Positions 50,437 through 59,651 are shown, numbered from the stretch's first letter. The stretch: DNA of 64,000 nt from CAWJNF01 sp963844235 (GCA_963844235.1 CAWJNF010000004.1:124001-188000); one strand, 5' to 3'. Program-made: numbers and translations. The notes: generated from the sequence alone by a model not told the origin.

Positions 50437-51489
50437 CTACGTCAGTGGCAGCGGGCTCTGCCAGAGCTGGCTCGAGTCGAGCACGCGGATGCGGGTCACC
50501 CACTTCACCCAGTCGAAGCCGCGTTGGTCGGGAACGACGAGCCGTGCCGGAAATCCGTGCCCGTGCGAGAGCGGCGCCCCGGCCACGTGCGTCGCCAACA
50601 GGAGTTGGGAGGCATCGGCGAGGGAGAAGCGGCGTGCGTAGCCCGTCGCGGACACGACCTCGAACGAGCGTGCGGTGCCGCCAACCGAGGCTGCCGCGAG
50701 CGCGGCCGCCAGGGGAATGCCACTCCATTCCTGCGTCGAGCACCAGCCGCCGGTGCAGTCGATGGTGGCGACGACACGACCACCGCCCAGCCCGGCGAGG
50801 TCGGCGAACGTGAGCTCGAGAGGCCTCGCCACCTCGCCCTCGACGACGAGCCGCCACGATTCGGCGTCGATCGGCTCGGGGTCGTCGTCGTACCAGCTGG
50901 TCGCCGGAAAGTGACCGCCAAAGCTCCCCTGCTCGTACGAGCCTGTGAAGCGGCGTCGGCTCCCCGGCGCGCCGAGCAGCGCCTGCGCTGTCCGCTCCAC
51001 CTGCCAGAGGACGAGCCCGGCGGCTGCGATCCCAGCGAGCCGGAGAAACGCCGCCCGGTCGCGTGCCGCGGGCACCCGGACGATCCAGCGCCGATCGACG
51101 GCGTGCCAGGCGAGCAGCAGGCAGAGCCCGATCGCGAGGTACGCATGGAGGTTGATCACGCTCGTTCCGCCGAGGAACAGAGCGCGGCCCGCCGTGATCC
51201 AGACGAGACCGGTGACGAGCACCGAGAGCAGGAGGGTCACCATCACGCCGAGCACGAGGCGCTCCTGGCTGAGCCCCGGACGGCGCCGCAGGACGTGTAG
51301 AACGAGCGCGCCCTTGAAGAGCAGCACGGCCACGATCCCGTAGGCGCCCAACGCGTGGAGCCAGGAAACGGTCCGGAACGGCGTGCTCTGACCCAGGAGA
51401 CCGGCGATACCGGTCGCCAGCTCGAGCGCCACGAAGACGAGCAGGGCGAGGTTCGCCCATGGGTACGGCGGGCCCCGGCGGACGGCCAC
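50437..51489 (-). CDS. Sulfite oxidase-like molybdoenzyme with membrane domain
   Basis: 350-residue protein with two parts. The N-terminal part (about 10-165) has four hydrophobic helices with His-containing stretches (SWLHALGAYGIV, NLHAYLAIGLCLLLAWHAVD) like a cytochrome b-type membrane subunit. The C-terminal part (about 190-345) is a molybdopterin domain of the sulfite oxidase/YedY family: SWYDDDPEPID, ELTFADLAGL, IDCTGGWCSTQEWSGIPL with the Mo-ligating Cys, HGFPARLVVPDQRGFDWVKWV. The fusion of both in one chain resembles MsrPQ function in one protein. GTG 51489 is a likely start. It lacks an obvious secretion signal, so the catalytic side is uncertain. Confidence 0.82.
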   Translation of the reverse strand: MAVRRGPPYPWANLALLVFVALELATGIAGLLGQSTPFRTVSWLHALGAYGIVAVLLFKGALVLHVLRRRPGLSQERLVLGVMVTLLLSVLVTGLVWITAGRALFLGGTSVINLHAYLAIGLCLLLAWHAVDRRWIVRVPAARDRAAFLRLAGIAAAGLVLWQVERTAQALLGAPGSRRRFTGSYEQGSFGGHFPATSWYDDDPEPIDAESWRLVVEGEVARPLELTFADLAGLGGGRVVATIDCTGGWCSTQEWSGIPLAAALAAASVGGTARSFEVVSATGYARRFSLADASQLLLATHVAGAPLSHGHGFPARLVVPDQRGFDWVKWVTRIRVLDSSQLWQSPLPLT

Positions 51490-51559
51490 CAGGCCACCGT
51501 AGCGTGCCGGCGGTGAACGGTTTCTTACGTCGCGGCCACGTGCCGCCCGGGAGTCCCGG

Positions 51560-51952
51560 TCACCATCCGTCGTAGGGCGGCTCTCGCTGCTCGACCTGGT
51601 TCCAGTAGTCGCGCTGGTCGACGACGCGTCCGCTCGCGTCGAAGCGAAGCACCGTCGTCCCGGCAAGCGTCACCGGGGCACCGTCTTCGTTCCACGTCGC
51701 CCACCACTCGACGGCCGCGCGACCGCTCGACACGATCGGCTCGCCGAACCAGCACTCGATCTCCTCCTCGGCCGCGAAGGTCGACTCCAGGTAGCGCCGG
51801 ACCCCAACCGCGCCGCGGTCGGGCTCCCGGAAGGCAAGCGCACGGTAGACGGCAGCGTCCGCGTAGAGCGACGCGATTGCGCCGGCGTCGCGCTCGCGCC
51901 AGGCCCGTGGCCAGATCTCCACCCAGCGTCGGGCGGCGGCCTCAGCGTCCAT
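51560..51952 (-). CDS. NTF2/SnoaL-like protein
   Basis: 130-residue protein with the cone-shaped SnoaL/NTF2 fold: ARRWVEIWPRAWRERDAGAIASLYADDA-like opening, PDRGAVGVRRYLESTF, then strands AAVEWWATWNEDGAPVTLAG and VLRFDASGRVVDQRDYWNQ. Members are small-molecule isomerases or hydrolases or have no activity. The ATG at 51952 (MDAEAAARRW) is preceded by CGGGG; the frame is open to 51979. No operon partner. Confidence 0.8.
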   Translation of the reverse strand: MDAEAAARRWVEIWPRAWRERDAGAIASLYADAAVYRALAFREPDRGAVGVRRYLESTFAAEEEIECWFGEPIVSSGRAAVEWWATWNEDGAPVTLAGTTVLRFDASGRVVDQRDYWNQVEQREPPYDGW

Positions 51953-51993
51953 TACCCCGAGCCTACTCCCCGGGTGCACGCCGGCCCTCGCGT

Positions 51994-52338
51994 CTAGCGT
52001 TTCTTCGCGGCCACGGCTCGCTGCAGCTGGCTCTTGTTCATCGTCGAGCGGCCCTTGACGCCGAGGTTCTTCGCCTCGTTGTAGAGCTGGTCGCGCGTGC
52101 GGCCCCTGGCGCGCTTCGTCCCGGAGCGCAAACCGCCCCGGCGGCCCGACGACATGTCAGTCTTCGAGAGTCGGGAGCTCGTCCTCGCCTCGCCCGACCG
52201 CGCGCGCTCCTTGTTCACGGTGCGGGCCGCGATCTCCTCGGCCTTGTCCTCGGAGGCCCCCTGCTCGAGCTGGCTGTCCTTGATGTGCTCGTACTGGCGT
52301 GCCCGTTTCGTCCCCTTCTTCACTCCACGCGGCGGCAT
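51994..52338 (-). CDS. Small basic plasmid-stabilisation-like protein with Rho-N-like end
   Basis: 114-residue, very basic protein: KKGTKRARQYEHIKDSQLEQG, KAEEIAARTVNKERARSGE, and a C-terminal segment RDQLYNEAKNLGVKGRSTMNK-SQL like the Rho N-terminal/SAP type helix-extended-loop-helix motif that binds nucleic acid. It belongs to a family annotated 'plasmid stabilization protein', found on chromosomes too; its function is not established. GGGAGGGCAGC precedes the ATG. The frame upstream to 52575 is low-complexity and not used. Confidence 0.78.
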   Translation of the reverse strand: MPPRGVKKGTKRARQYEHIKDSQLEQGASEDKAEEIAARTVNKERARSGEARTSSRLSKTDMSSGRRGGLRSGTKRARGRTRDQLYNEAKNLGVKGRSTMNKSQLQRAVAAKKR

Positions 52339-52367
52339 GCTGCCCTCCCTGTTCGACTGGGTCCCTC

Positions 52368-54455
52368 CTACCCCGGTTCGGGCCCTCCGGAAACAGGAGA
52401 GAACAGGCACAACGCGTCGGCGGCGACGGCGCCGCGCTCGAGGACGAGCAACGGGTTGACGTCGAGCTCGACGAGGTCTCCCGCCCGCTCCTCGACGAGC
52501 CGCGCGACCGCAAGCACGGCATCCACGGCCGCGGCGACGTCCGCACGGGCGAGCCGCGGCCACACGCGAAGGCATCGAAACGCGGCCTCCACGTCCTCGC
52601 GCGCGGCGGGCCGAAGCAGCGGGACGGTGTCGGCGGCCAGCTCGACGAGGACGCCGCCGCTGCCGACGACCAGCACGTGGCCGAAGGAGGCGTCGCGTCG
52701 CGCTCCGACGAGCAGCTCGCAGATGACGCCGCTCACCATGCGCTCGACGAGGACGCCTTCGAGCTCGACGCCGCGGTTGCGGTCGAGCATCGTCTCGACG
52801 GCTGCCTCGACCTCGGCCTCGTCCAGCAGGCCGAGCGCGACGGCGCCCGCCTCGCTCTTGTGCGGGAGCTGCGCGCCGGCGAGCTTCACCACCACGGGGA
52901 ACCCGAGCTCGGCCGCGGCGCTCGCCACCGCCGCTGCGCTCGTGCTCGGCACGAGCAACCCCTCCGGCACGGCGACCCCGAAGCCGGCGAGCAGCTCTTT
53001 CGCCGCACGCTCGTCGATCGCGACGGCGGGCGTCGTCGAATGAGGCTCCGGGTCCGGGTAGCGGGACGGCGCGCCTCGCGCCAGGCGCTCACCGAGCCGC
53101 GCACAGGCACCCAGGGCTGCGATCGCGTCGGTGAGGCCCTGGAGCGGGACCACGCCTCGCTCGAGCAACGCCTCGCGCGCTTCCGCCGGCAGGGACTCGG
53201 GCAGCACGCTCGCGATCCCGGCGGGCACGCCCGCCTCGGCGGCCGCGCGGTCGAGGGCGGCGCTCGCGGCGTCGACGTCGGCCGCGTAGGAGGTGCCGGG
53301 AAGCGGATAGTCGATCACGAGCAGCGCCGCGTCGAGCGGATCGCGGAGCGCCGCCGAGAAGACTCCTGTGAGGGCCTCCTGCTGCCCCCAGAGCGCGTTT
53401 CCGTAGTCCAGGGGGTTGGATACGAGCGCATGCTCCGGCAAGAGCTCTTCGAGGGCCGCGCGAGCGGTCGGGCTGGGTTGCGGCAGCTCGAGCCGGCTCG
53501 CGGCGGCCGCGTCGGCGGCGAGCGCGCACTCCGCACCCGAGCAGGTGAAGACGAAGACGCGCCGGCCACGGAGCGCGCCCAGCGTCGTGAGCGCCTTGAG
53601 CGTCTCGAGCAGCTCGGGAATCGACCGGCAGCGCGCGACGCCGTAGCGCTCGAACAGCGCGTCGTAGAGCTCGTCGGCTCCGGCCAGCGACGCCGTGTGC
53701 GTGAAGGCGAGCTCGCCCCCGAGCTCGGAGGAGCCGGCCTTGCAGACCGCGATGGGGATGCCGCGGTCGAGGGCAAGAGCCGCGGTCCGGGCGAAGCGGG
53801 CGACATCCCGTAGCCCTTCGAGGTAGATGCCGATGCCCGTGACCTCGTCCATGCCGAGGTAGGCCTCGACGACCTGTGCGACGTCGAGCACGGCCTGGTT
53901 GCCGACGCTGGCGAGAAACGCGAGCGGCAGCGAGCGCTGGCTCATCGACACGTTGATGCCGAGGTTGCCGCTCTGCAGCACCACGGCGACCCCGCGGTCC
54001 CGCCGCTCGTGCGGGTACGGGACGGGCCAGAGGCTGACGCCGGCGACGAGGTCGACGACGCCGTAGCAGTTCGGGCCCAGGACGGCCAGTTCGCCGGCGG
54101 CCTCGCGCAGCGCCTCCTCGCGGGCGGCGCCTTCGGCCGTGCCCGCCTCGGAGAAGCCCGCTGCGTAGAGAACGGCGCCGCCGGCGCCGAGCTCGGCAAG
54201 CTGCCGGACGACCTCGATGCTCGCGGCGGCGTTGACCGCGACGAACGCAGCGTCCGGCGACACGGGGAGGTCGAGCACCGACGGGTACGTGGCGTGCCCG
54301 CCGACCTCGGCCCGGGTGGGATGAACGGCGTAGATCGGCCCGTCGAAGCCGGCGGCCTCGCACTCGGCAAGAGCATTGGGCGCGAGCGAGCCCCCGACGA
54401 ACGCGACGCTCCGCGGCCTCAGCAGCCGGCGGACGTTCTCCGCGGAGGGGGTCAC
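52368..54455 (-). CDS. ADP-forming acyl-CoA synthetase (acetate-CoA ligase type)
   Basis: 695-residue fusion of the alpha and beta parts of NDP-forming acyl-CoA synthetases. The alpha part has the CoA-binding fold RSVAFVGGSLAPNAL, VLGPNCYGVVD, VVLQSGNLGI and FTHTASLAGADE with the phosphohistidine candidate; the beta part, an ATP-grasp domain, has FPVVVKLAGAQLPHKSEAGAVALGL and MVSGVICELLVGARRDASFG, ending in ELDVNPLLV. It converts acyl-CoA plus ADP to acid plus ATP or the reverse. The ATG overlaps the acyl-CoA dehydrogenase stop by 4 bases, forming a three-gene operon. Confidence 0.9.
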   Translation of the reverse strand: MTPSAENVRRLLRPRSVAFVGGSLAPNALAECEAAGFDGPIYAVHPTRAEVGGHATYPSVLDLPVSPDAAFVAVNAAASIEVVRQLAELGAGGAVLYAAGFSEAGTAEGAAREEALREAAGELAVLGPNCYGVVDLVAGVSLWPVPYPHERRDRGVAVVLQSGNLGINVSMSQRSLPLAFLASVGNQAVLDVAQVVEAYLGMDEVTGIGIYLEGLRDVARFARTAALALDRGIPIAVCKAGSSELGGELAFTHTASLAGADELYDALFERYGVARCRSIPELLETLKALTTLGALRGRRVFVFTCSGAECALAADAAAASRLELPQPSPTARAALEELLPEHALVSNPLDYGNALWGQQEALTGVFSAALRDPLDAALLVIDYPLPGTSYAADVDAASAALDRAAAEAGVPAGIASVLPESLPAEAREALLERGVVPLQGLTDAIAALGACARLGERLARGAPSRYPDPEPHSTTPAVAIDERAAKELLAGFGVAVPEGLLVPSTSAAAVASAAAELGFPVVVKLAGAQLPHKSEAGAVALGLLDEAEVEAAVETMLDRNRGVELEGVLVERMVSGVICELLVGARRDASFGHVLVVGSGGVLVELAADTVPLLRPAAREDVEAAFRCLRVWPRLARADVAAAVDAVLAVARLVEERAGDLVELDVNPLLVLERGAVAADALCLFSPVSGGPEPG

Positions 54456-55603
54456 CCCCGGAGCACGGCCCGGCCGATCAGGTCGCGGTGGATCTCGGAC
54501 GTGCCTTCCCAGATCCGCTCGACCCGCGCGTCACGCCAGTAGCGCTCAATCGGAAGCTCCGTCGAGAGCCCCATGCCGCCGAAGATCTGGACGCCCTCGT
54601 CCACGACACGGCCGAGCATCTCGGAGGCGTAGAGCTTCGCCACGGAGGCGTCGACGGGGACGAGCGCGCCCTGGTCGAGCTTCCACGACGCATGGAGGGT
54701 GAGCAGCCAGGCGGCACGTACCTCGGTCTCCATGTCGGCCAGCTTGAACGAGACGCCCTGGAACTCCCCGATCGGCCGGTCGAACTGGCGCCGGGTTCGT
54801 GCCCAGTCCGCGGCGAGCTCGAGCACCAGGCGGGCGCGGCCGGTGCAGTGCGCCGCCATCATCACCCGGCTCGCGTACAGCCACTCGGTCGCGAAGTCGA
54901 AGCCCTTTCCCTCCTCGCCGAGGATGCCCGTATCCGGCACGCGCACGTCGGTGAACGCGATCAGGTGGGGGTTGTAGCCGCGCGCCGAGACGCAGCCGAC
55001 CGGCGTGACCTCCACCCCCGGCAGATCCTTGTCGACGAGAAACGTCGTGAAGCGCGGACGCATGCCCTTCGGCGTCTCGTCCTCTCCGGTGACGGCGACC
55101 AGGATGACGTAGTCGGCGTGATCGGCGTGCGAGATGAACTGCTTCGTCCCGCGGATGACCCAGTCGCCGCCGTCGCGGACCGCCCGGGTCTGGATCGAGC
55201 GCGCGTCGGAGCCGGCGCCCGGCTCCGTTAGCGCGAAGCACTCGGCGCGCTCCCCACGGATCGTCGGCAGGAGGTAGCGCTCCCGTTGCTCCCCCTCGCA
55301 GGCAAGCAGGATATGCGTCGGGCGACCGACGCACGAGCTGAGCGCCCAGCTGGTGCGCCCGAACTCCATCTCGGCCAGGGCCCCGGTGACGTAGTCGAGC
55401 CCGCCGCCGCCGAGCTCCTCCGGCATGTTGAGCGCATAGAGGCCGGCCGCGATCCCCTTGGCCTTGACGGCCTCGTTGAGCTCACGCGGGACGACGCCGA
55501 GACGCTCGACCTCCTCCTCGTGCGGGCGCAGCTCACGCTCGACGAACGCGCGCACCGTCTGCACGACGAGCTGTTGCTCCTCGGTCGGCGAGAAGTCGAT
55601 CAT
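54452..55603 (-). CDS. Acyl-CoA dehydrogenase
   Basis: 383-residue flavoprotein. ALTEPGAGSDARSIQT and GTKQFISHADHADY are the FAD/acyl signatures; WARTRRQFDRPIGEFQGVSFKLADM and the end IWEGTSEIHRDLIGRAVL complete it, the Glu of WEGTSEI being at the place of the catalytic base of medium-chain enzymes. It introduces the alpha-beta double bond in acyl-CoA catabolism. The ATG at 55603 overlaps the stop of the enoyl-CoA hydratase (ATGA). The frame is open to 55678. Confidence 0.93.
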   Translation of the reverse strand: MIDFSPTEEQQLVVQTVRAFVERELRPHEEEVERLGVVPRELNEAVKAKGIAAGLYALNMPEELGGGGLDYVTGALAEMEFGRTSWALSSCVGRPTHILLACEGEQRERYLLPTIRGERAECFALTEPGAGSDARSIQTRAVRDGGDWVIRGTKQFISHADHADYVILVAVTGEDETPKGMRPRFTTFLVDKDLPGVEVTPVGCVSARGYNPHLIAFTDVRVPDTGILGEEGKGFDFATEWLYASRVMMAAHCTGRARLVLELAADWARTRRQFDRPIGEFQGVSFKLADMETEVRAAWLLTLHASWKLDQGALVPVDASVAKLYASEMLGRVVDEGVQIFGGMGLSTELPIERYWRDARVERIWEGTSEIHRDLIGRAVLRG

Positions 55604-56373
55604 CGGCCGCGGAAGACGGGCTCGCGTCTCGCCGCGACGGCCGCCAGGGCCTCGCGGTGATCTTCGGTGAGAGCGCACTCCTCGCCGGCGGACGCCTCCG
55701 CCTCGAGCTGCTCGCCGAGCGTTCGTCGATGGGCCGAGTCGAGCAGGCGCTTGGCGTGGCCGATCGCCACCGTCGGGCCGGCGGCCAGCTCACGCGCGAG
55801 CTCCGCACCCCGCTCGGCCAGCCCCTCCTGTGGCACGACCTCGCTGACGAGCCCTCGCTCGAGCGCGGTCGGCGCATCCCAGAACTCGCCCGTGAACACG
55901 AAGCGCTTCGCATGGTCGGGGTGGACGAGCCGGGGCAGAAGCCATGTGCCGCCGACGTCGGGCGGGTAGGCCATCCACGTGTACGCGCACGCGAAGCGCG
56001 CCGTGTCGGCGGCGACCCGGAAGTCGCAGGCGAGGGCGAGATCGAGCCCGGCGCCGACCGCCGCGCCGTTGAGGACGGCGATCGTCGGCAGAGGCGCCCC
56101 GGCGAGCTCGACGGCGAGCGCGTGGGCTTCGGTCACCCAGGGCTCCGGGCCCTGCTGCGGCCCGGACTCGGCCCAGTCCTTGACGTCCGCTCCCGCACAG
56201 AAGGCCTTTCCGGCGGCGGCGAGCACGAGGCAGCGGACGGAGTCGCCCTCGAGGGCTTCCGCGAGCTCGCTCCGCAGCGCCGTGAGGAGCTCGAGGTTGA
56301 GCGCGTTGCGGGCCTCGGGCCGGTTCAGCGTCAGCGTCCGGACGGCCCCGTCGTCGGCGCGGAGAAGCGGCAC
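55600..56373 (-). CDS. Enoyl-CoA hydratase/isomerase
   Basis: 257-residue crotonase-fold protein. LNRPEARNALNLELL, AAAGKAFCAGADVKDW (oxyanion hole), GAAVGAGLDLALACDFRVAAD and YPPDVGGTWLLPRLV are the family motifs. Asp replaces one catalytic Glu (PPDVGG), as in several hydratase-like subfamilies, so isomerase or other chemistry is possible. It heads the operon with the acyl-CoA dehydrogenase and synthetase. The GTG is 7 bases from TAGGGT. Confidence 0.9.
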   Translation of the reverse strand: MPLLRADDGAVRTLTLNRPEARNALNLELLTALRSELAEALEGDSVRCLVLAAAGKAFCAGADVKDWAESGPQQGPEPWVTEAHALAVELAGAPLPTIAVLNGAAVGAGLDLALACDFRVAADTARFACAYTWMAYPPDVGGTWLLPRLVHPDHAKRFVFTGEFWDAPTALERGLVSEVVPQEGLAERGAELARELAAGPTVAIGHAKRLLDSAHRRTLGEQLEAEASAGEECALTEDHREALAAVAARREPVFRGR

Positions 56374-56380
56374 GCCGCGG

Positions 56381-56386
56381 ACCCTA
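56381..56386 (-). promoter_or_regulatory. Leaderless-type -10 box of the acyl-CoA operon
   Basis: TAGGGT on the minus strand, 7 bases before GTG 56373. Confidence 0.5.
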
Positions 56387-56521
56387 GCGCGAACGCTGCG
56401 CCGCCGAGGCCGGATCCCCGTGCGGCCCGATCTTGCCTCCCGCGCGTCTTCCGTGCGCCATCAGCCCGATAATCGGCACGCTCGCGACACACATCCGGCA
56501 CGGTCCGTCACACACCTGTAG

Positions 56522-56548
56522 GGGGTCTGACCCCATGGGTCAGACCCC
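56522..56548. repeat. Perfect 12-base inverted repeat
   Basis: GGGGTCTGACCC, loop CAT, GGGTCAGACCCC, then TTGCCT. The GGGGTCTGACCC sequence is of the kind seen in many bacterial REP-like elements; here it occurs once in the window. It lies between the divergent hydratase promoter and the cupin gene stop and may act as a terminator for neither or both. Confidence 0.75.
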
Positions 56549-56648
56549 TTGCCTAACCCACCGTGCCCAGGCGGTACCGATCGCCGCGCCGTGAACGTGG
56601 CGGAACGCGCTCGCGAGCTTCGGTCGTACGGCGACGTGGCGTGAGCGG

Positions 56649-57218
56649 CTAGCTCGGAAGCGAGCCCTCGCAGTAGCGCCCGAGCTCGGGCTCGGGAAAC
56701 CGGGCGTATGCCTGCTTTGGGTCGGTCGTCTCCTGCTCGACGCCGGCGCCGTGGCGGAGCGCGGCTTCGTCAACGATGTAGCCGCCCCAGTCCGCGGCGA
56801 GTGTCGTCTCCTCGCCGAGCATCTGCACGTGGCGGTCTCGCGCTCCGACGGCCAGGACGGCGCAGGGTCCGTCCCCGGCGCCCACGATCACGTGTTTCGT
56901 CCCTGCCGGGCAGTGCACGAAGTCCCAGCGAGCGAGCGGGCGCTCCTCGCCCTCGACGATCAGCAGCGCCTCGCCGGAGAGCACCAGGAAGTCCTCCTGG
57001 TCGGCCTCCCAGTGGTACATCGCCATCGGCTCGCCCGGCGCGAGCACGAACAGGTTGATGCCGACCTGCAGGAAGTCCGCCTCGCCTTCGAAGGGCAGGC
57101 TCTGCCCCCGTCCCTCGCGGTGACGCCAGCGTGCCTCGCAGGCATTCAGGACGAACCAGCCTTCCCCGACCGGCACGATCCCGGCCTCGGTCTCCCTGAG
57201 CGGGGCCTCCGGAACCAT
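56649..57218 (-). CDS. Cupin-domain protein
   Basis: 189-residue cupin. The core has MAMYHWEADQEDFLVLSGEALLIVEGEERPL (motif 1, with His replacing the usual first pair and Glu present) and DFVHCPAGTKHVIVGAGDG (motif 2). An N-terminal extension EAGIVPVGEGWFVLNACEARWRH is common to sugar- or mannose-6-phosphate-isomerase-like cupins. Substrate unknown. The ATG lies 6 bases after TATGAT, and the gene is transcribed alone. Confidence 0.8.
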   Translation of the reverse strand: MVPEAPLRETEAGIVPVGEGWFVLNACEARWRHREGRGQSLPFEGEADFLQVGINLFVLAPGEPMAMYHWEADQEDFLVLSGEALLIVEGEERPLARWDFVHCPAGTKHVIVGAGDGPCAVLAVGARDRHVQMLGEETTLAADWGGYIVDEAALRHGAGVEQETTDPKQAYARFPEPELGRYCEGSLPS

Positions 57219-57224
57219 CGCCGG

Positions 57225-57230
57225 ATCATA
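57225..57230 (-). promoter_or_regulatory. Leaderless-type -10 box of the cupin gene
   Basis: TATGAT on the minus strand, 6 bases before ATG 57218. Confidence 0.55.
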
Positions 57231-57358
57231 GAGGTGGCTACAGCACCTCACACCATCGCGGAGACCGCCGCGGCGGTCTTCGCTTCCCTGGCAGGCAGGA
57301 CCTGCTCCGATCGGGGACTGGGTCCGTCCGATGGGGTGCGTACGGTCAGGCCGAGGGG

Positions 57359-57673
57359 ATGGTCGCGCTCCTCATTGTCGGGCTGGTACTCGCGGCGTTG
57401 GCGACGTTGCCAGGGTCGCGGCGGCCGCTTCTCCTGCTGGTCGTAGGCGGCCTTCTCTGCTCGGCCGGTGCGGCTACGGTCACCAGCGACGGGTTCGTGA
57501 TCGTGGCGGCCGGGCTCATCCCCGCGCTCGCCGGCCTCGTCCTCAGGGAGATCGGCGACACGATGCGGCTCGCCAGCAAGGCTCGCCGCGCGGACCGGCG
57601 GCACGTGGAGCGGAAGCGGCTCGCGCAGCAGCGCGAGTACGAGCGCCGTCGCGAGGAACGGCGCGCCGCATAG
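57359..57673 (+). CDS. Small two-helix membrane protein
   Basis: 104 residues: two or three hydrophobic helices (about 2-16, 22-42, 46-62) and a highly charged C-terminal tail (KARRADRRHVERKRLAQQRE...) likely cytoplasmic. No family recognised. GCCGAGGGG directly precedes the ATG, and TACGGT stands 12 bases before it. It stands alone, divergent from the cupin gene. Confidence 0.6.
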   Translation: MVALLIVGLVLAALATLPGSRRPLLLLVVGGLLCSAGAATVTSDGFVIVAAGLIPALAGLVLREIGDTMRLASKARRADRRHVERKRLAQQREYERRREERRAA

Positions 57674-57996
57674 GCCGGCGAAAGGGAAGCTCAGCCACGA
57701 ACGGGCGCAAGGAGCCGCGCGACACCGGCCGGCTCAGCCCGGGACGCGCGGGTGGGCCGGCGTGAGCGCGAGAGAGTCGGCTACTCTGGGCTCGTGCTCG
57801 ACCCTGTGCGCGGCTCCGCGCACAATGTTGAACCAACACAAACCGAAAAGGGAGCCTGCGTCCGGCGCCGGGAGACCGGCCTCGGCAGGGCACCCACCTG
57901 GCGAGTCCAGGTTCCTCGGGCGCGGAGCAGGACGGCAGGGTGGGGCACACCCCTGGACCGGGCCGCGGCCGCCGCGCGCCGCACCGAGACCCGAGA
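57674..57996. other. Intergenic region with hairpins, no gene
   Basis: About 320 bases. GTGCGCGG-CT-CCGCGCAC forms a hairpin near 57805-57822 and TGTTG-AAC-CAACA follows near 57825-57837 within a short A-rich stretch, conspicuous in this GC-rich window. These could terminate transcripts from either side. No supported reading frame. Confidence 0.45.
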
Positions 57997-59637
57997 TCAG
58001 GCGGTCTCGACCCGCTCCGCCTGCTCCAGGCCGAGCTCCTCGATGGCGGACTCGCGCATGCGGAACTTCTGGATCTTCCCGGTCACCGTCATCGGAAACG
58101 AGTCCGTGAGCTTCCAGTAGCTCGGGATCTTGTAGGTCGCGATGCGGCCGCGGCAGGCGGCATCGAGGTCGTCCGGGGTGAGCGCCGCGCCGTCGCGCAC
58201 TTTCACCCACGCCATCACCTCCTCCCCGTAGCGCTCGCTCGGCACGCCGATCACGTACGCCTCGCTGACTCCCGGGACGGTGAGCAGGTACTCCTCGAGC
58301 TCGCGCGGGTAGATGTTCTCGCCGCCCCGGATGATCATGTCCTTGATCCGCCCGACGATCTTGACGTAGCCCTCGTCGTCGACGGTGGCCAGATCTCCGG
58401 TATGCATCCAGCCCGCCGCGTCGATCGCCTGCCGGGTCGCGTCCTCGTCGTCCCAGTAGCCGAGCATGACGCTGTAGCCGCGCGTGCACAGCTCACCCGC
58501 GACGCCGCGTGGTACGACGGCGCCGGTCAGCGGGTCGACGACCTTGATCTCGAGGTGCGGGTGGATGCGACCGACCGTCGTGACGCGCTTCTCCTCGGGG
58601 TCGTCGACGGCCGACTGCGTCGAGACCGGCGAGGTCTCGGTCATCCCGTAGCAGATCGTGACCTCGTCCATGTGCAGCCGCTCACGCACCTGACGCATCG
58701 TCTCGATCGGGCACGGAGACCCTGCCATGACGCCCGTCCGCAGGCTCGACAGGTCGAGCTCGCCGAAGCGCGGGTGCTCGAGCTCGGCGATGAACATCGT
58801 CGGCACGCCGTACAGGGAGGTGCACCGCTCGTCGGCCACCGCCTCGAGCGTCGCGAGCGCGTCGAACCCCTCGGCAGGCACGACGACGCAGGCGCCGGAC
58901 GTCAGGCAGGCAAGGTTGCCGATCACCATGCCGAAGCAGTGGTAGAAGGGAACGGGCACGCAGACTCGGTCGTGCTCGTCATAGCGGAGCGTCCGGGCGA
59001 TGAAGTAGCCGTTGTTGAGGACGTTGTGGTGGGAGAGCGTGGCTCCCTTCGGAAACCCCGTCGTCCCGGACGTGTACTGGATGTTGATCGGATCGTCGAA
59101 CTGGAGGCCTGCCTCGCGCTCGGCGAGCTCGCTGGCGTCGACGCCGTCGCCGTCGCCGAGCAGCGTCTCCCAGCCATCCTCGAGCACGATCGCCTCGCGC
59201 AACGCAGGGCAGCCGGCGCGCACCGCGGCGAGCATCTCGACGTAATCGGTCTGGCGGAAGCCACGCGCGAGCACGAGCACGCTGACGCCGGCCTTCCGGA
59301 GCGCGTACTCGAGCTCGGTTGCCTTGTATGCCGGGTTCACGTTGACGAGGATCGCGCCGATGCGGGCGGTCGCGTACTGGACGACGGCCCACTCGTGCCG
59401 GTTCGGCGCCCAGATCCCGACGCGGTCCCCTTTTTCGACTCCTCGGGCGAGCAGGCCACGGGCCGCGCGATCGACCTGCTCCCAGAGCTGCGCGTACGTC
59501 GCCCGGTAGCGCTGATGGCGCACGACGAGCGCCTCCCGGTCGCCGTGCCGCTCCACCGCCCGCCGCAGGCTCTCACCGATCGTCTCGCCGAGGAGCGGCG
59601 CCGAGCTCGTGCCGTGAACGTAGGAGGCAATCGCCAT
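57997..59637 (-). CDS. AMP-forming acyl-CoA synthetase (fatty-acid-CoA ligase)
   Basis: 546-residue ANL-superfamily ligase, activating a fatty or other carboxylic acid to its CoA ester via an acyl-adenylate. Motifs: IQYTSGTTGFPKGATLSH (P-loop), CYGMTETSPVS, GWMHTGDLATVDDEGY, IVGRIKDMIIRGGENIYP and the C-terminal catalytic Lys in TGKIQKFRMRE. ATG 59637 is favoured because TACGAT stands 10 bases before it on the minus strand; ATGs at 59646 and 59649 are possible. It is divergent from the PLP-enzyme operon. It should feed the acyl-CoA operon upstream. Confidence 0.92.
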   Translation of the reverse strand: MAIASYVHGTSSAPLLGETIGESLRRAVERHGDREALVVRHQRYRATYAQLWEQVDRAARGLLARGVEKGDRVGIWAPNRHEWAVVQYATARIGAILVNVNPAYKATELEYALRKAGVSVLVLARGFRQTDYVEMLAAVRAGCPALREAIVLEDGWETLLGDGDGVDASELAEREAGLQFDDPINIQYTSGTTGFPKGATLSHHNVLNNGYFIARTLRYDEHDRVCVPVPFYHCFGMVIGNLACLTSGACVVVPAEGFDALATLEAVADERCTSLYGVPTMFIAELEHPRFGELDLSSLRTGVMAGSPCPIETMRQVRERLHMDEVTICYGMTETSPVSTQSAVDDPEEKRVTTVGRIHPHLEIKVVDPLTGAVVPRGVAGELCTRGYSVMLGYWDDEDATRQAIDAAGWMHTGDLATVDDEGYVKIVGRIKDMIIRGGENIYPRELEEYLLTVPGVSEAYVIGVPSERYGEEVMAWVKVRDGAALTPDDLDAACRGRIATYKIPSYWKLTDSFPMTVTGKIQKFRMRESAIEELGLEQAERVETA

Positions 59638-59651
59638 GCTCGCCATCATCG

